Of a stretch of 64,000 bases of DNA, positions 1-9,380 are shown one piece after another; position 1 is the first letter of the stretch; every line of letters starts with the position of its first letter. Source of the DNA: Pseudomonas violetae. GTDB lineage: Bacteria; Pseudomonadota; Gammaproteobacteria; Pseudomonadales; Pseudomonadaceae. The translations under genes and the position numbers were made by a program. A model generated the notes under the pieces. The model had not been told where the DNA came from and did no database searches. It saw only the letters and a program-made list of their open reading frames with translations. The stretch lies in contig NZ_JAKNRW010000001.1 of NCBI RefSeq assembly GCF_023072615.1, positions 310,001 to 374,000 on the forward strand, given 5' to 3'.

Positions 1-1078
1 GCAGGTCGGGCATATTCGCGTGTTCGCTGCGCTGGCCTCGCTTGCGTCCAGTATTGTGTTAATTCATTCGGTGTTCATCGATCCTTGGCTGTGGTTCGGC
101 ATGCGTCTAGTCAGCGGTTTCTGTGTCGCCGGTTTGTTCATCGTCGCCGAGAGCTGGCTCAACGACAGCGCCAGCAACGCAACGCGTGGTCAGCTGCTGT
201 CGCTTTATATGGTGATCACCACAGGCGCAATGGCCTGCAGCCAGCTGCTACTGAACCTGGCGGACCCTCACAGTTTTGAACTGTTCGTTTTGATTTCAGT
301 ACTGGTCTCTCTGGCGCTATTGCCGATCCTGTTGAGTGCTACGCCGGCACCAAGCTTTGCCGCGCCCGAGTACATGAGCCTGCTCCAGCTGTATCGCAGC
401 TCGCCCCTGGGGATTATTGGTTGTATGGGTACCGGCATGTCGATTGGCGCGATGCTGGGGATGGGGGTGATCTATGCCCAACAGATGGGTTTGCCACTTA
501 GCCAGATTTCCGTGTTCATGGGCCTAGTATTTATCGGTGGCGTGGCGCTGCAGTGGCCCATCGGCAGGCTTTCCGACAAGCATGACAGGCGCAGTGTCAT
601 CTTCGTGGTGACATGTCTGGCAGCAGTTACCTCGCTGGCAGCGGTGGCATTAGCCGGGGTTTCGGCGACTGGTCAGTTGGTCGTGGCATTCCTCTTCGGT
701 GGCCTGGCCTTTCCTATGTATTCACTCTGTGTAGCCCACACCAACGATGCCCTCGAGCCTCGGCAGATGGTTGCGGCCAGTAGCAATCTGGTGATGGCAT
801 TTGGTATTGGCGCGGCCATAGGCCCGAGCTTGGCCGCCGCTATCATGGGTGGTATGGGACCTGATGGATTCTTCTGGTATCTGGGAGGCGTGCATACTGC
901 CATCGGCCTCTTCGCTCTGTACCGCATGACCCGGCGCAGTGCCGTACCGTTGGACGAGCAGGGGCTCTGTGTACCTATCGGGACTGCCGCCTCCCAGGTC
1001 GCCATGGCCATGGTTCAGGAAACGACGGTGGGCCAAGCGGATGATGTGTTGACGCCGTCCCCGCGCGCTGAAACCTAA
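1..1078 (+). CDS. MFS transporter, YcaD-like, 5' end outside window
   Basis: This is an inner-membrane major facilitator transporter. The reading frame is open from the window edge (base 2), and the first visible GTG at 20 lies inside a conserved transmembrane stretch, so the true start is upstream. Hydrophobic helices alternate with short loops along the whole visible part. The segments RLVSGFCVAGLFIVAESWLN and RGQLLSLYMV, and the mid-loop GRLSDKHDRR, match the loop 2-3 and loop 8-9 signatures of MFS proteins of the YcaD/UMF type. The C-terminal 40 residues are hydrophilic and probably cytoplasmic. The substrate cannot be read from sequence. No gene follows within 370 bp, so it looks like the last gene of its unit. 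Confidence 0.8.
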   Translation, partial: QVGHIRVFAALASLASSIVLIHSVFIDPWLWFGMRLVSGFCVAGLFIVAESWLNDSASNATRGQLLSLYMVITTGAMACSQLLLNLADPHSFELFVLISVLVSLALLPILLSATPAPSFAAPEYMSLLQLYRSSPLGIIGCMGTGMSIGAMLGMGVIYAQQMGLPLSQISVFMGLVFIGGVALQWPIGRLSDKHDRRSVIFVVTCLAAVTSLAAVALAGVSATGQLVVAFLFGGLAFPMYSLCVAHTNDALEPRQMVAASSNLVMAFGIGAAIGPSLAAAIMGGMGPDGFFWYLGGVHTAIGLFALYRMTRRSAVPLDEQGLCVPIGTAASQVAMAMVQETTVGQADDVLTPSPRAET

Positions 1079-1453
1079 GTCGTGCAAAGGGCTGAATACG
1101 GCGCTAAGCGCAACCGGCTGCTCCCAACAGGTAGTACTGCGGCACGCTTGTCGCAGAGGCATTAACCCTTGGCAGATGTTCCTGGCGCGAAGTGCAAGAC
1201 GCGTGGCAGGCTTATCCCTGTTGGGCGGGTGGATACAGACAGGTGCCAGGTAACCATGTCGAGTCGATGGCTGTAGGGCTTGTTAGGCCGTGCTGGAAGT
1301 CACGCACAATCCTGCGAGTTTTGCTTCAGCTCGGGGGCAGAGGGAGGGGGCGGACAGGTTGTGAGTGCCAAGCACGTCACGCGTGTGCTGAAATAATTCT
1401 ATGCGCAGAAGATCTACAGGCCGGCGCGACGGCGTCGCGCTGACCTGTCGGGA
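1079..1453. other. Intergenic stretch without a supported gene
   Basis: These 375 bases lie between the convergent ends of the MFS gene and the proX pseudogene. The only long frame (1192-1443, plus) has no ribosome binding site, unusual composition and no recognisable motif. A GC-rich dyad near 1418-1447 (GGCGCGACGGCGTCGCGC, with GACCTG/CAGGTC flanks) could act as a hairpin between the convergent genes. I see nothing else. Confidence 0.5.
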
Positions 1454-2449
1454 TTAGTTGAGGCGGGAGATCACGGTGTCTGCGACGTCCTTGGGAACCC
1501 AGATTTTCCAGATATCTTGGTTGTTCTTTAGGAAGTGCTCAGCAACCTCCTTGGGCTCGGCCTTGTTGTCCTCGCCCCTCCAAGCCAGCAGCTTGTTCAC
1601 TGTGTCATTTTCGAAGCTGACCTTGGGCAGGAACTCGTAGATGGCCGGCGCCTGTTGCTTGAACTTGCCGGCGACCAGTGTCTTGACCTCTCCCTCCGGA
1701 TAACCGCCGGCGATAGACGTCTGGCAGCGTGCCTCGGCATAGCAGACGTTATTGGCCGGGTCGTAGTCGTTCATTTTCAGCTGGACCATGTCGTACTTGC
1801 CGAGAATGGCCGAGGGTCCCCAGTAGTAGTAGAAGACCGGCTTCTTCTGTTTGTCGTTCGATACGATTGCGGAGTCCAGGGCGGCCCCGGAGCCCGCGGA
1901 ATAGAGCCTGTAATGTTGGTCCAGTACGTAGCCATGGAACATGGTTGGCGCTGTGGGTCTCGTTGGACCAGCCAGGTAGGTTGTTATAGAAACGCCCCTT
2001 GTTCGAGCCAGGAGCCTTGAACAACTCACTGTGGCAGGCCATGTCTTGAACGGATTTGATATCGGGGTATTGCTCGACGACATACCTGGGCACCCACAGG
2101 CATCGATACCGCCCGAGGCAAACACCTTGCCGGCGATGCTCACTGCGCCACTTTTTCACCTTCGACCAGCAGCTCGGCGATGTTGTTGCTCCACACTTTA
2201 GGTGCGATTTGTGGGCGCACCTTCGTGAACATGGTCGTGGCCGTGGTGTCTGTCTCGCCGGGGGTTATAGTTTTGCAACCCTAGCCTTTCACGATAATCG
2301 TCGACTCGATTTGCGCGATGGCCGAGGCCCAGCTCATGTCGGCAATTTGAATCGCACTTTTGACCGGGCAGTTGGCCTGAGCGCTCAGCGCGCTGGCTGA
2401 GAAAAAGGAAGGCGGCCAGAGCTGGGAGTTTTGTTACAAGTGTATTTAT
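1454..2449 (-). pseudogene. Decayed proX-like betaine-binding protein gene
   Basis: This is a broken second copy of the periplasmic betaine/proline-binding protein whose intact paralogue lies at 4597-5598. Read on the minus strand, the N-terminal part gives IQIADMSWASA. An in-frame TAG (after VKG) and several frame changes follow. The part WVPRYVVEQYPDIKSVQDM is in one frame and the C-terminal half, including FYYYWGPSAILGKYDM and the ending KIWVPKDVADTVISRLN, in another. The position equivalent to the paralogue's ATG is ATA (2449-2447), preceded by the same AGGTGAA ribosome binding site. It has therefore lost its start codon, gained a stop and acquired frameshifts, and is surely non-functional. 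It sits just downstream of proV, which suggests an old duplication of the binding-protein gene at the far end of the operon. Confidence 0.9.
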
Positions 2450-2608
2450 GTTTCACCTATTGTTTTTGTTGTAGTTGGATTCACGAATGTTGCGGTGTTG
2501 CGGCATGAACCTGTGGCAACCACCTGGCGGTGGCTGCCGACTGTTTGGAGCTTGTGGCAGTCTTTCCGCACGCATTCATAGGTCTAAGCTTGGCAGCACA
2601 GGCCATGC

Positions 2609-3664
2609 TTAGTGATAAAGTGCGGTCATTACTTCGGCCTTATCCAGATAGCCGATCAGGCTGCCTTCGTCGTTGTGCACCGCCAGACTACTTTCGGTTC
2701 CCATAAGCAGTGACATTATTTCTTCCAGCGGCTGGTTCGCGCGCACCGTTCCGGCCGTGGCTGGACGGGCTTGGCTGAAGGACTCGCCGCCCTTGACCAT
2801 GGCTAGCGGTACCTTGCGCATCAAGTGGCCGACGCGGATCGCCTTGTAGCGGTTGACCCCGCCGATGAACGACTTGACATAGTCACCCTCGGGCTGCATA
2901 AGGATCTGCGCCGGGGTGCCCTGCTGAACTAGCTCACCATCCTTGAGCAGGGCGATTCGATCACCAATCTTCAACGCTTCGTCGAGGTCGTGGGTGATAA
3001 ACACGATGGTCTTGTTGAGTTTTTTCTGCAGCTGCAGCAACTGATCCTGCATCTCGCTCTTGATCAGCGGGTCGAGGGCGCTGAAGGCCTCGTCCATCAG
3101 TAGGATGTCCGGATCGTTGACCAAGGCGCGGGCCAGACCAACCCGCTGCTGCATGCCACCAGAGAGCTGGTGCGGGTAGTGTTTCTCGACACTTGCGAGG
3201 CCAACCTGCTCTAGCCAGTAACGGGCTTTCTTCTCGCGCTCGGCGCGGCCAACGCCTTGTATCTTTAGTCCGAACGCTGCATTCGCTAGTACGGTCTCAT
3301 GAGGGCACAGACCGAAACGCTGGAACACCATGCTGACCTTATGGCGTCGATAGTGCTCGAGCTCCTTCTTGCTAAACTCCAGCACGTTCTGGCCATCGAC
3401 GATGACCTGACCACTGGTCGGTTCGATCAGGCGGTTGAAGTGGCGGATCAAGGTCGACTTGCCTGAGCCAGATAGACCCATGATCACATGGATATGTCCG
3501 GTTTCTATGGCCATCGAGACATCGCTGAGGCCAACCACGCAGCTAGTCTGCTTGAGGATATCGCTCTTGCTCACGCCGGCCTTGATCTTCGCCATTGCAG
3601 TTGTTGGATCTGCGCCGAAAACCTTGTAGATGTTCTTGATTTCGATCTTGTAGTTGCTGCTCAT
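2609..3664 (-). CDS. proV: Glycine betaine/proline-type ABC importer ATPase
   Basis: This is the ATP-hydrolysing subunit of a quaternary-amine importer of the ProU/OpuA family. It acts on the cytoplasmic face of the ProW permease. Visible motifs, in order, are Walker A GLSGSGKST, Q-loop VFQRFGL, signature LSGGMQQR, Walker B ILLMDEAFSALD and switch-His FITHD. A C-terminal regulatory region of about 80 residues resembles CBS domains (ending LIGYLDKAEVMTALYH). The N-terminal extension (IEIKNIYKVFGADP) is typical of ProV rather than of generic importers. I chose ATG 3664, with GGTAGGA just upstream, over the TTG at 3676. It starts 13 bp after the permease stop, so the two are co-transcribed and probably translationally linked. 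In this catabolic setting the substrate is more likely proline betaine or a relative used as food than an osmoprotectant. Confidence 0.93.
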   Translation of the reverse strand: MSSNYKIEIKNIYKVFGADPTTAMAKIKAGVSKSDILKQTSCVVGLSDVSMAIETGHIHVIMGLSGSGKSTLIRHFNRLIEPTSGQVIVDGQNVLEFSKKELEHYRRHKVSMVFQRFGLCPHETVLANAAFGLKIQGVGRAEREKKARYWLEQVGLASVEKHYPHQLSGGMQQRVGLARALVNDPDILLMDEAFSALDPLIKSEMQDQLLQLQKKLNKTIVFITHDLDEALKIGDRIALLKDGELVQQGTPAQILMQPEGDYVKSFIGGVNRYKAIRVGHLMRKVPLAMVKGGESFSQARPATAGTVRANQPLEEIMSLLMGTESSLAVHNDEGSLIGYLDKAEVMTALYH

Positions 3665-3676
3665 AGTCCTACCCAA

Positions 3677-4540
3677 TCAACTGTTGGTGTGCAGGTGCGC
3701 CTGGGCGCGCTTGCCGAAGGCCTGGGTGATGCGGTCGAAGACCACTGCCAGGATGACGATGGCGAGGCCAGCCAACAGGCCGCGGCCAACCTCCAATCGG
3801 GTTATACCCTGCAACACCTGGAAGCCGAGGCCTTGAGCACCGATCATCGAGGCGATCACTACCATCGAGAGTGCCATCATCGTCGCCTGGTTGATGCCGG
3901 CCATGATGCTGGGCAGCGCCAGCGGAATCTGCACCCAGAACAGCTTCTGCATGCGGTTGGCACCGAAGGACTGGGCCGCCTCGACGATCTCTCCGTCAAC
4001 CTGACGAATGCCCAGGTCGGTCAGGCGAATCAGCGGTGGCACTGCGTACACGACAGTGGCCAGCACAGCGGGAATCTTGCCCGGACCGAACAGCATGATC
4101 GCCGGGATCAGATACACAAAACTGGGCATGGTTTGCATAATGTCCAGCGTAGGTAACATTAGCGCTCGGAAACGGTTTGACCAGGACATCAGAATGCCCA
4201 GTGGGATGCCGATGACGGTGGCTATGACGGTGCAGACCAGCATCAGAGCTAGGGTGCGCATGCCGTCCTCCCAGAGCCCGAGGAAACCGATGCCGAGCAT
4301 AGCCAGCGCTAGCCACAGTGCCAGTGACAGCTTGCGGGAACTGACGTAAGCGGCGAGGGAAACGAGGCCGACGATTAGCCACCAAGGGCTGCCAATCAAC
4401 AGCGACTCGAAGGAGTTCAGCAGGTGCAGGAAGGGGTTGAATGCCTGCTCGAGAAAAGTCGCCCATTGGATGACGAACTGCTCGAGGAAGTTGTCGACGG
4501 CCCCCCTGAAATAACGGGGATCTATCAATTCTGGAAACAT
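3677..4540 (-). CDS. proW: Glycine betaine/proline-type ABC importer permease
   Basis: This is the membrane-spanning subunit of the same importer. It has a hydrophilic N-terminal segment rich in aromatics (FPELIDPRYFRGAVDNFLEQFV), then six or more hydrophobic helices. The EAA-loop motif GANRMQKLFWVQIPLALPSIMAGINQ docks the ATPase. The short extramembrane start and the run of helices match ProW/OpuAB permeases. ATG 4540 with GAGGT about ten bases upstream is the best start; ATG 4558 and TTG 4561 are possible but lie inside the ribosome binding site. It is the middle gene of proX-proW-proV, with 56 bp between proX and this start. Confidence 0.92.
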   Translation of the reverse strand: MFPELIDPRYFRGAVDNFLEQFVIQWATFLEQAFNPFLHLLNSFESLLIGSPWWLIVGLVSLAAYVSSRKLSLALWLALAMLGIGFLGLWEDGMRTLALMLVCTVIATVIGIPLGILMSWSNRFRALMLPTLDIMQTMPSFVYLIPAIMLFGPGKIPAVLATVVYAVPPLIRLTDLGIRQVDGEIVEAAQSFGANRMQKLFWVQIPLALPSIMAGINQATMMALSMVVIASMIGAQGLGFQVLQGITRLEVGRGLLAGLAIVILAVVFDRITQAFGKRAQAHLHTNS

Positions 4541-4596
4541 AGAGAAAATACCTCGCATCAAGCAGGCGCGACTAAATCGTGCCTGCTATCTAGTAG

Positions 4597-5598
4597 TTAC
4601 TTGAGCTGAGCGATCACTTTGTCGGCGACATCCTTCGGCACCCAGGCTGTCCAGATATCCTGCTGACTCTTCAGGAAATACTCGGCCGTTTGCTCTGGAT
4701 CTGCACTGTTGTCTTCCCCCCAGGCGAGCAACTTGTTCACCGTGTCGTTCTCAAACTGCACCTTACTCAGGAACTGATAGATTGAGGGCGCCTGGTCTTT
4801 GATCTTACTGACCACCAGGGTATTTACGGCGGCCACCGGGAAGCCGCTGGTCACCGGATTTTTGCAGTTGGGCTCTGCGTTGCACGAGTCGTTGGCCGGG
4901 TCATAGGACTTCATGTCCAGCTTGACCATGTCGTACTTGCCGAGAAGGGCCGAGGGACCCCAGTAGTAGAAAAAGATCGGAATCCTGCGTTTGTAGTTCG
5001 AAACTATGGCCGCATCCAGGGCCGCGCCCGAACCGGCTGAGACCACATTAAAGTTCTTATCCAAGCCATAAGCGTGCATGAGGTTGGTGCTGCGTGTCTC
5101 AGTGGCCCAGCCGGGGATGCTGTTGTAGAAGCGGCCTTTGTCCGTGCCCGGGGTCTTGAACAGCTCGCTGTAGCGGGCCAAGTCTTCCACCGACTTGATG
5201 TCGGGGTGCTGCTCGATCACGTACTTGGGCACCCACCAGGCATCGATGCCCCCTCCGCTATAAACGTTGCCAGCAACGTATGCGGTTCCTTTTTCCTTAC
5301 CTTCCGCGATCAGATTCTTGGCGTTGCTGCTCCATAGCTCCGGTGCGATATGCGGGCGCCCCTTCTTAACCATAGTGGTAGCCGTGGTGACGGTATCGCC
5401 AGGGACGAACTGGGTCTTGCAGCCGAAGCCGTGCTCGAGAATCTTCGACTCCACATGGGCAATCGTCGAAGCCGAGGCCCAGCTCATGTCAGCAATCTGG
5501 ATGGTCTCGTCGAGTTCGCAGCTGGCCTGGGCCGTGAGTGCGCCAACCGAAAGAATACAGGCTGCCAGCGTAGTGACGGTTCTGACTGATTTGCTCAT
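4597..5598 (-). CDS. proX: Betaine/proline-type substrate-binding protein
   Basis: This is the periplasmic binding protein that delivers substrate to ProW. A classic signal peptide (MSKSVRTVTTLAACILSVGALTAQA by composition, cleaved before Ser-Cys-Glu) precedes an OpuAC-type domain. It contains IQIADMSWASAS, PGDTVTTATTMV, WVPKYVIEQHPDIKSVEDL and FYYWGPSALLGKYDM. Paired cysteines (SCEL and GFGC near residue 60, NDSCNAEPNC near residue 225) could form the disulfides common in periplasmic ProX proteins. The start has a strong AGAGGTG seven bases upstream. It is first in the operon. The degenerate copy at 1454-2449 is its nearest relative here and shares long identical stretches. Confidence 0.93.
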   Translation of the reverse strand: MSKSVRTVTTLAACILSVGALTAQASCELDETIQIADMSWASASTIAHVESKILEHGFGCKTQFVPGDTVTTATTMVKKGRPHIAPELWSSNAKNLIAEGKEKGTAYVAGNVYSGGGIDAWWVPKYVIEQHPDIKSVEDLARYSELFKTPGTDKGRFYNSIPGWATETRSTNLMHAYGLDKNFNVVSAGSGAALDAAIVSNYKRRIPIFFYYWGPSALLGKYDMVKLDMKSYDPANDSCNAEPNCKNPVTSGFPVAAVNTLVVSKIKDQAPSIYQFLSKVQFENDTVNKLLAWGEDNSADPEQTAEYFLKSQQDIWTAWVPKDVADKVIAQLK

Positions 5599-5801
5599 GG
5601 TTCACCTCTTGTACTTATTGTTGTGTGCAATTGACGATAGCTGGGCCGGTTTCGCTGGTGCGGAATGAACCCATGGATGCTTGGGAATAGCGGGTAATTT
5701 GTGAGCGCTGGAACTGACGTTGCTTGGTCAGCGCCTCGTTCGCCGTCGTAACCTGTGCCATCCATGCAGCAACCCGTGAGTGGGAAATTCCTTGTTGGCG
5801 A

Positions 5802-6832
5802 TCATGCTTGCCGTCCGTACACAGCGACCGGAGCACCGAGCGAATCAATATCGGCTTCCACGCCCAGACCGGGGGCGTCACTGGCACACAGCTTGCCATC
5901 GGTCGTTCGGGGAGCCTGAAGCCCGGTCCGCTCTTTGTTGTAGCTGTGCAGGTCGGTGGTGTTGAGGAATAATTTCGCTGCCCTAGGTGTCCTCGCCTAC
6001 CACCCTGATGCGGTGTTCGATCAGGTAGTCGTGCATGCGTTTGGCTTTGGACAAACCGCCCTGCAGTTTCAAAGGCCTGGTCGGCCATGCGTAGGTCGGT
6101 GATGCATTCATCCAGCTTCATCGGCTGGCCGAAGTAGCGTCGGACCTGTAGGCATTCCTCGTAGCTATGACAGGGTTGCTCGATGATGTAGTCCAAGCCG
6201 CGGATCGCGCGTGCTACCTGAATGGCCTCATCCATGTGCCAGTCCTGGTTGGCGTCGGCGATAGCCTTTTCGGTCTCTTCGAGCATCTGCACAACTGGGC
6301 GGAAGCGTTCCACGTTGTCCCTCCAGTCATTACCCACCTTGATCTGGGACTGGCGATAACCGTTGCCGCGCAGGCGCTCTAGATCAGCCGCCATCTGTTG
6401 AGCTGCTCCCTGGGGCGCCGAGCGGTACATCGGTGCGCCATCGGTCAACTTGCCACCGAGCAGCATCCATATGGGCTGGTTGGTGGCCTTGCCAAGTAGG
6501 TCCCAGCAGGCGCTATCGAAGGCTGCCTTGGCATAGCCATGGCCAATAATGGTGTGTTCCATTAGGCGTTCGATGCGCAACAGCTGGCGGGTGTCTTCGC
6601 CCAACAAGCGCGGGGCCAGCAAACGTGCCGCGGCCTCCGTTTCCTCACTGTGCGCCACCATGTAGTTCTCCCCGCAGGGGCAGAACTCGCCAACACCACT
6701 CATGCCGGTATCTGTGTCGATCACCACCACTGTGGACGAACTCGACTCGATCACGTTGCCACGTCCCCAGGCGAAGGCACCGCTCGCATAGCTAAGGTTC
6801 TTTCGGTAGATCGACATGCGCGTGATATTCAC
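5802..6832 (-). pseudogene. Broken enolase-superfamily enzyme, HpbD-like epimerase
   Basis: The first 250 or so codons encode a mandelate racemase/muconate lactonizing-type protein (GVGEFCPCGENY, AAFDSACWDLLGKA, QIKVGNDWRDN, the metal-ligand region IADANQDWHMDEA, and EQPCHSYEE). The layout recalls 4-hydroxyproline betaine 2-epimerase (HpbD), which would fit the neighbouring betaine importer. After MADQAFE the frame breaks. The next frame gives KLQGGLSKAKRMHDYLIEHR, then VVGEDT and an in-frame TAG. A deletion and another shift follow, and the usual end (PGLGVEADIDSLGAPVAVYG) is found in a third frame, finishing at 5802. The second catalytic Lys region and the barrel end are therefore disrupted and the protein is dead. 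The start is probably GTG 6832 (VNITRMSIY); ATG 6817 is an alternative. Confidence 0.85.
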
Positions 6833-6918
6833 TGTCTGCTCCGAAGCCAGGGGTAGTCGGCGATGCACTCGGTGCGGGCCAATTAGTGTTGCAGCTGGCT
6901 ATCTTTTTAAATCGTTAA

Positions 6919-6942
6919 TTGATGATTGTCAACCATCATCAA
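6919..6942. promoter_or_regulatory. Imperfect 24-bp palindrome, likely operator
   Basis: Perfect 8-base arms TTGATGAT and ATCATCAA surround the core TGTCAACC; 20 of 24 positions are symmetric. It lies in the divergent intergenic region between the hpbD-like pseudogene and the intact enolase-family gene, which is where a shared operator is expected. The core TTGTCAAC resembles half of the perfect palindrome near 13.3 kb upstream of the GntR gene. The same regulator could therefore bind both, but that is inference. Confidence 0.5.
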
Positions 6943-7072
6943 CAGAACTATGCTGGTCCCGGCAAGCCGCTGGCCATGGTAGTGGGTGAGACATGACGAG
7001 TGCCTTAATGCCGATTGAGTCAGTGCTGAGCCTCAGTAGGCGCTCAAATCAAGCGATTTAGGAATTGTGCAA

Positions 7073-8158
7073 ATGAAGATTACGAATCTGCGTACCGTAC
7101 TAGTGGAGGTGCCCCTGGAGAAGCCGTTGATCACGGCGATTCACGAGACGCGTTCGGTGGGTTGTGTGCTGGTCTATCTGGATACGGATAGCGGACATAT
7201 TGGCGAGAATTACATCTTTACCCTGAATACCGCTCGCCTTAGCGTCTTCGACACCATGATCAAGAGCCTGGCTCACCATGTGGTGGGCCAGGATCCGCAT
7301 TATGTGGAGCGGATGTGGGACGGCATGTGGAGCGAGATCAACCCCATCGGCCATGAAGGCATCACCATCTCTGCCATGTCGGCACTGGACACGGCCTGCT
7401 GGGACCTGATCGGTAAGGCGGCCGGGCAGCCCGTATATAAACTGTTTGGCGCCTATCGCGATTCAGTCAAGGCCTACGCCAGCAGCGGCTTGTGGTTGTC
7501 GCAAACAGTCGATGAACTGGTGGAGGAGGCCAGGGGCTTTCTGGCTCAGGGCTTCCGCTCTATGAAGATTCGTCTAGGCAAGTCGCGCATGGAGGAAGAC
7601 GTGGCCCGCGTGGCGGCGGTGCGCGAGGCAATCGGCCCAGATATGGAATTGCTGGCCGACGGCAATCAGGCGTTCACCCCGCATCAGGCAATACGTCTGG
7701 GCCGAATGCTTGAGCCTTTCAATCTAGGCTGGTTCGAGGAACCTGTGGCCTCTTACGATCACCAGGGCCATGCCGCAGTGGCCGCGGCGCTGGATGTACC
7801 GATTGCCTCGGGTGAAACCGAGTACACCCGCCGTGGCATGCGCGCCATGCTTGAGGCTAAGGCTGCGGACATTTTGATGCCCGACCTGCAGCGCATTGGT
7901 GGGCTCACTGAATTCCGCCACGCGGCAGGCCTTGCCGCCGCCCACAACGTACCGATTTCCACGCATATTTTCACCGAGCAGAGCTTGAGTATTGCCGGTT
8001 CCGCGCCTAACTGCATCTCGGTGGAACATGTGTCCTGGTTCTCGCCGCTGTACCGGGAGAAGATGGAAATCGTCGACGGCAAGATAATTATCCCCCAGCG
8101 TCCGGGGCTGGGCTTTAGCTTCGACGCAGACGCAGTGGACCGCTATCGCATCCTCTGA
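7073..8158 (+). CDS. Mandelate racemase/enolase-family acid-sugar dehydratase or racemase
   Basis: This is an intact enolase-superfamily enzyme. It should abstract a proton alpha to a carboxylate with Mg2+ held by Asp196, Glu222 and Glu248. Counted from ATG 7073, the catalytic positions fall one residue away from mandelate racemase: Lys165 in MKIRLG, Asp196/Asn198 in LADGNQ, Glu222 in FEEP, Glu248 in SGETE, Asp271 in DLQRIGG, His298 in STHIF and Glu318. The second Lys of the KxK motif is Arg167. The His-Asp dyad therefore probably supplies the main base, as in several acid-sugar dehydratases. Substrate specificity cannot be called. GTG 7067 is a rival start closer to AGGAATT. It is followed after 29 bp by the hydroxyacid dehydrogenase and probably forms an operon with it. 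Confidence 0.88.
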   Translation: MKITNLRTVLVEVPLEKPLITAIHETRSVGCVLVYLDTDSGHIGENYIFTLNTARLSVFDTMIKSLAHHVVGQDPHYVERMWDGMWSEINPIGHEGITISAMSALDTACWDLIGKAAGQPVYKLFGAYRDSVKAYASSGLWLSQTVDELVEEARGFLAQGFRSMKIRLGKSRMEEDVARVAAVREAIGPDMELLADGNQAFTPHQAIRLGRMLEPFNLGWFEEPVASYDHQGHAAVAAALDVPIASGETEYTRRGMRAMLEAKAADILMPDLQRIGGLTEFRHAAGLAAAHNVPISTHIFTEQSLSIAGSAPNCISVEHVSWFSPLYREKMEIVDGKIIIPQRPGLGFSFDADAVDRYRIL

Positions 8159-8187
8159 TCTCACTTCACTATCGTAGCGGAGGCCTT

Positions 8188-9117
8188 ATGGCACTGCTGT
8201 TCAGTTATGCAGGCGCCGACCCCGAGTCCTGGCGCCAGGAGTTCGCCAAGCATATTCCCGACCTGGAGTTCCGGGTCTTTCCGGAGGTCGGCGACCCCCA
8301 GGACATCGAGTATGTCGCGCTGTGGATGCATCCACTGGGCGATCTGCGCAACTACCCGAACCTCAAGGCGATTCTGTCATTCGGCGCTGGCGTCGAGCAC
8401 ATCATTCGCGACCCGGATTTACCGGCCGGAGTGCCGATCGTGCGGCTGGTGGATGACCTGGTGGTCAGAGACATGGCCATGCACGCGGTGCATTGGGTGA
8501 TCCATTTCCACCGCAACTACCACCTCTATCAGCAGGACCAGCCGAAGAAACTTTGGCGCCGTCATCCCCATCGCGATCCCGCTCAGCGTCGGGTCGGCTT
8601 TCTCGGCATGGGTGCCATGGGCGCGGTAGCGGCCAAGTTCGTGCGCGACCTGGGTTTCTCCGTTTCTGGCTGGGGTCGCGATCCGGTTAACGTCGAGGGT
8701 GTCGAGTTCTACCAGGGCGACGAGCGACTCACCGAGTTTCTCCAACGCACAGACATCCTGATCAACGTGCTGCCGCTGACTCCGGCCACTGAAAACCTGT
8801 TGAATGCGGCACGCTTCGCCCAGCTACCCGCCGGCGCCTGCGTGATCAACATCAGTCGCGGGCCGATTCTGGTCGAAGAGGACCTGGTAGCGGCCCTGGA
8901 CAGTAGCCACCTGGGGGCGGCGGCGCTGGACGTGTTTCGCAGCGAGCCACTGGTTCACAACAGCCCGCTGTGGAACCACCCCAAGGTGTTCGTCACGCCG
9001 CATATCGCGGGCATCAACTACGCCCATTCGGCGGCCAAACTGATGGCCGACAACATCAAGCGAGTACGGGCGGGCGAGCAACCGTTTCCCATTTACGACC
9101 CAGTCCGCGGTTACTGA
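8188..9117 (+). CDS. ghrA: D-2-hydroxyacid dehydrogenase, GhrA-like
   Basis: This is an NAD(P)H-dependent reductase of glyoxylate, hydroxypyruvate or a related 2-oxo acid. The nucleotide-binding motif is VGFLGMGAMGAVAAKF (the usual GxGxxG reads GMGAMG). ILINVLPLTPATENLLN and INISRGPILVEEDLVAAL carry the catalytic Arg, EPL supplies the Glu, and VTPHIAGI the catalytic His. At 309 residues it matches GhrA rather than the longer GhrB/SerA group. A strong GGAGG lies eight bases before the ATG. It follows the enolase-family gene closely, so a pathway in which a dehydratase or racemase product is reduced is reasonable but not proven. Confidence 0.88.
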   Translation: MALLFSYAGADPESWRQEFAKHIPDLEFRVFPEVGDPQDIEYVALWMHPLGDLRNYPNLKAILSFGAGVEHIIRDPDLPAGVPIVRLVDDLVVRDMAMHAVHWVIHFHRNYHLYQQDQPKKLWRRHPHRDPAQRRVGFLGMGAMGAVAAKFVRDLGFSVSGWGRDPVNVEGVEFYQGDERLTEFLQRTDILINVLPLTPATENLLNAARFAQLPAGACVINISRGPILVEEDLVAALDSSHLGAAALDVFRSEPLVHNSPLWNHPKVFVTPHIAGINYAHSAAKLMADNIKRVRAGEQPFPIYDPVRGY

Positions 9118-9380
9118 CATAGATTGCAGGCAGAAGGCTGGCTGAATCCATCGCTACTGAGGGTGCTGACTATGAACATCGGAAGGGCAGTAGGCGCGCA
9201 GGCGGCGCATATCAGTCTGCGCTTCGATCTCGGTCAGGCGCATGACCGAGGTATGGCCAGGCGAACCATATCGACATTGTTCGTTCGGAGACTCCAAATA
9301 AGGTCAATGGCGTGGCCGTCATGCAGAGGAAAAAAGGCGCCGGCCGATGGCTCGGCAGACGCCTATAGGAGCGATAGGAC

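Noticed and set aside
1192..1443. Plus-strand frame of 83 codons
   Set aside because: No ribosome binding site, no motif, unlikely composition; lies in the gap between convergent genes.
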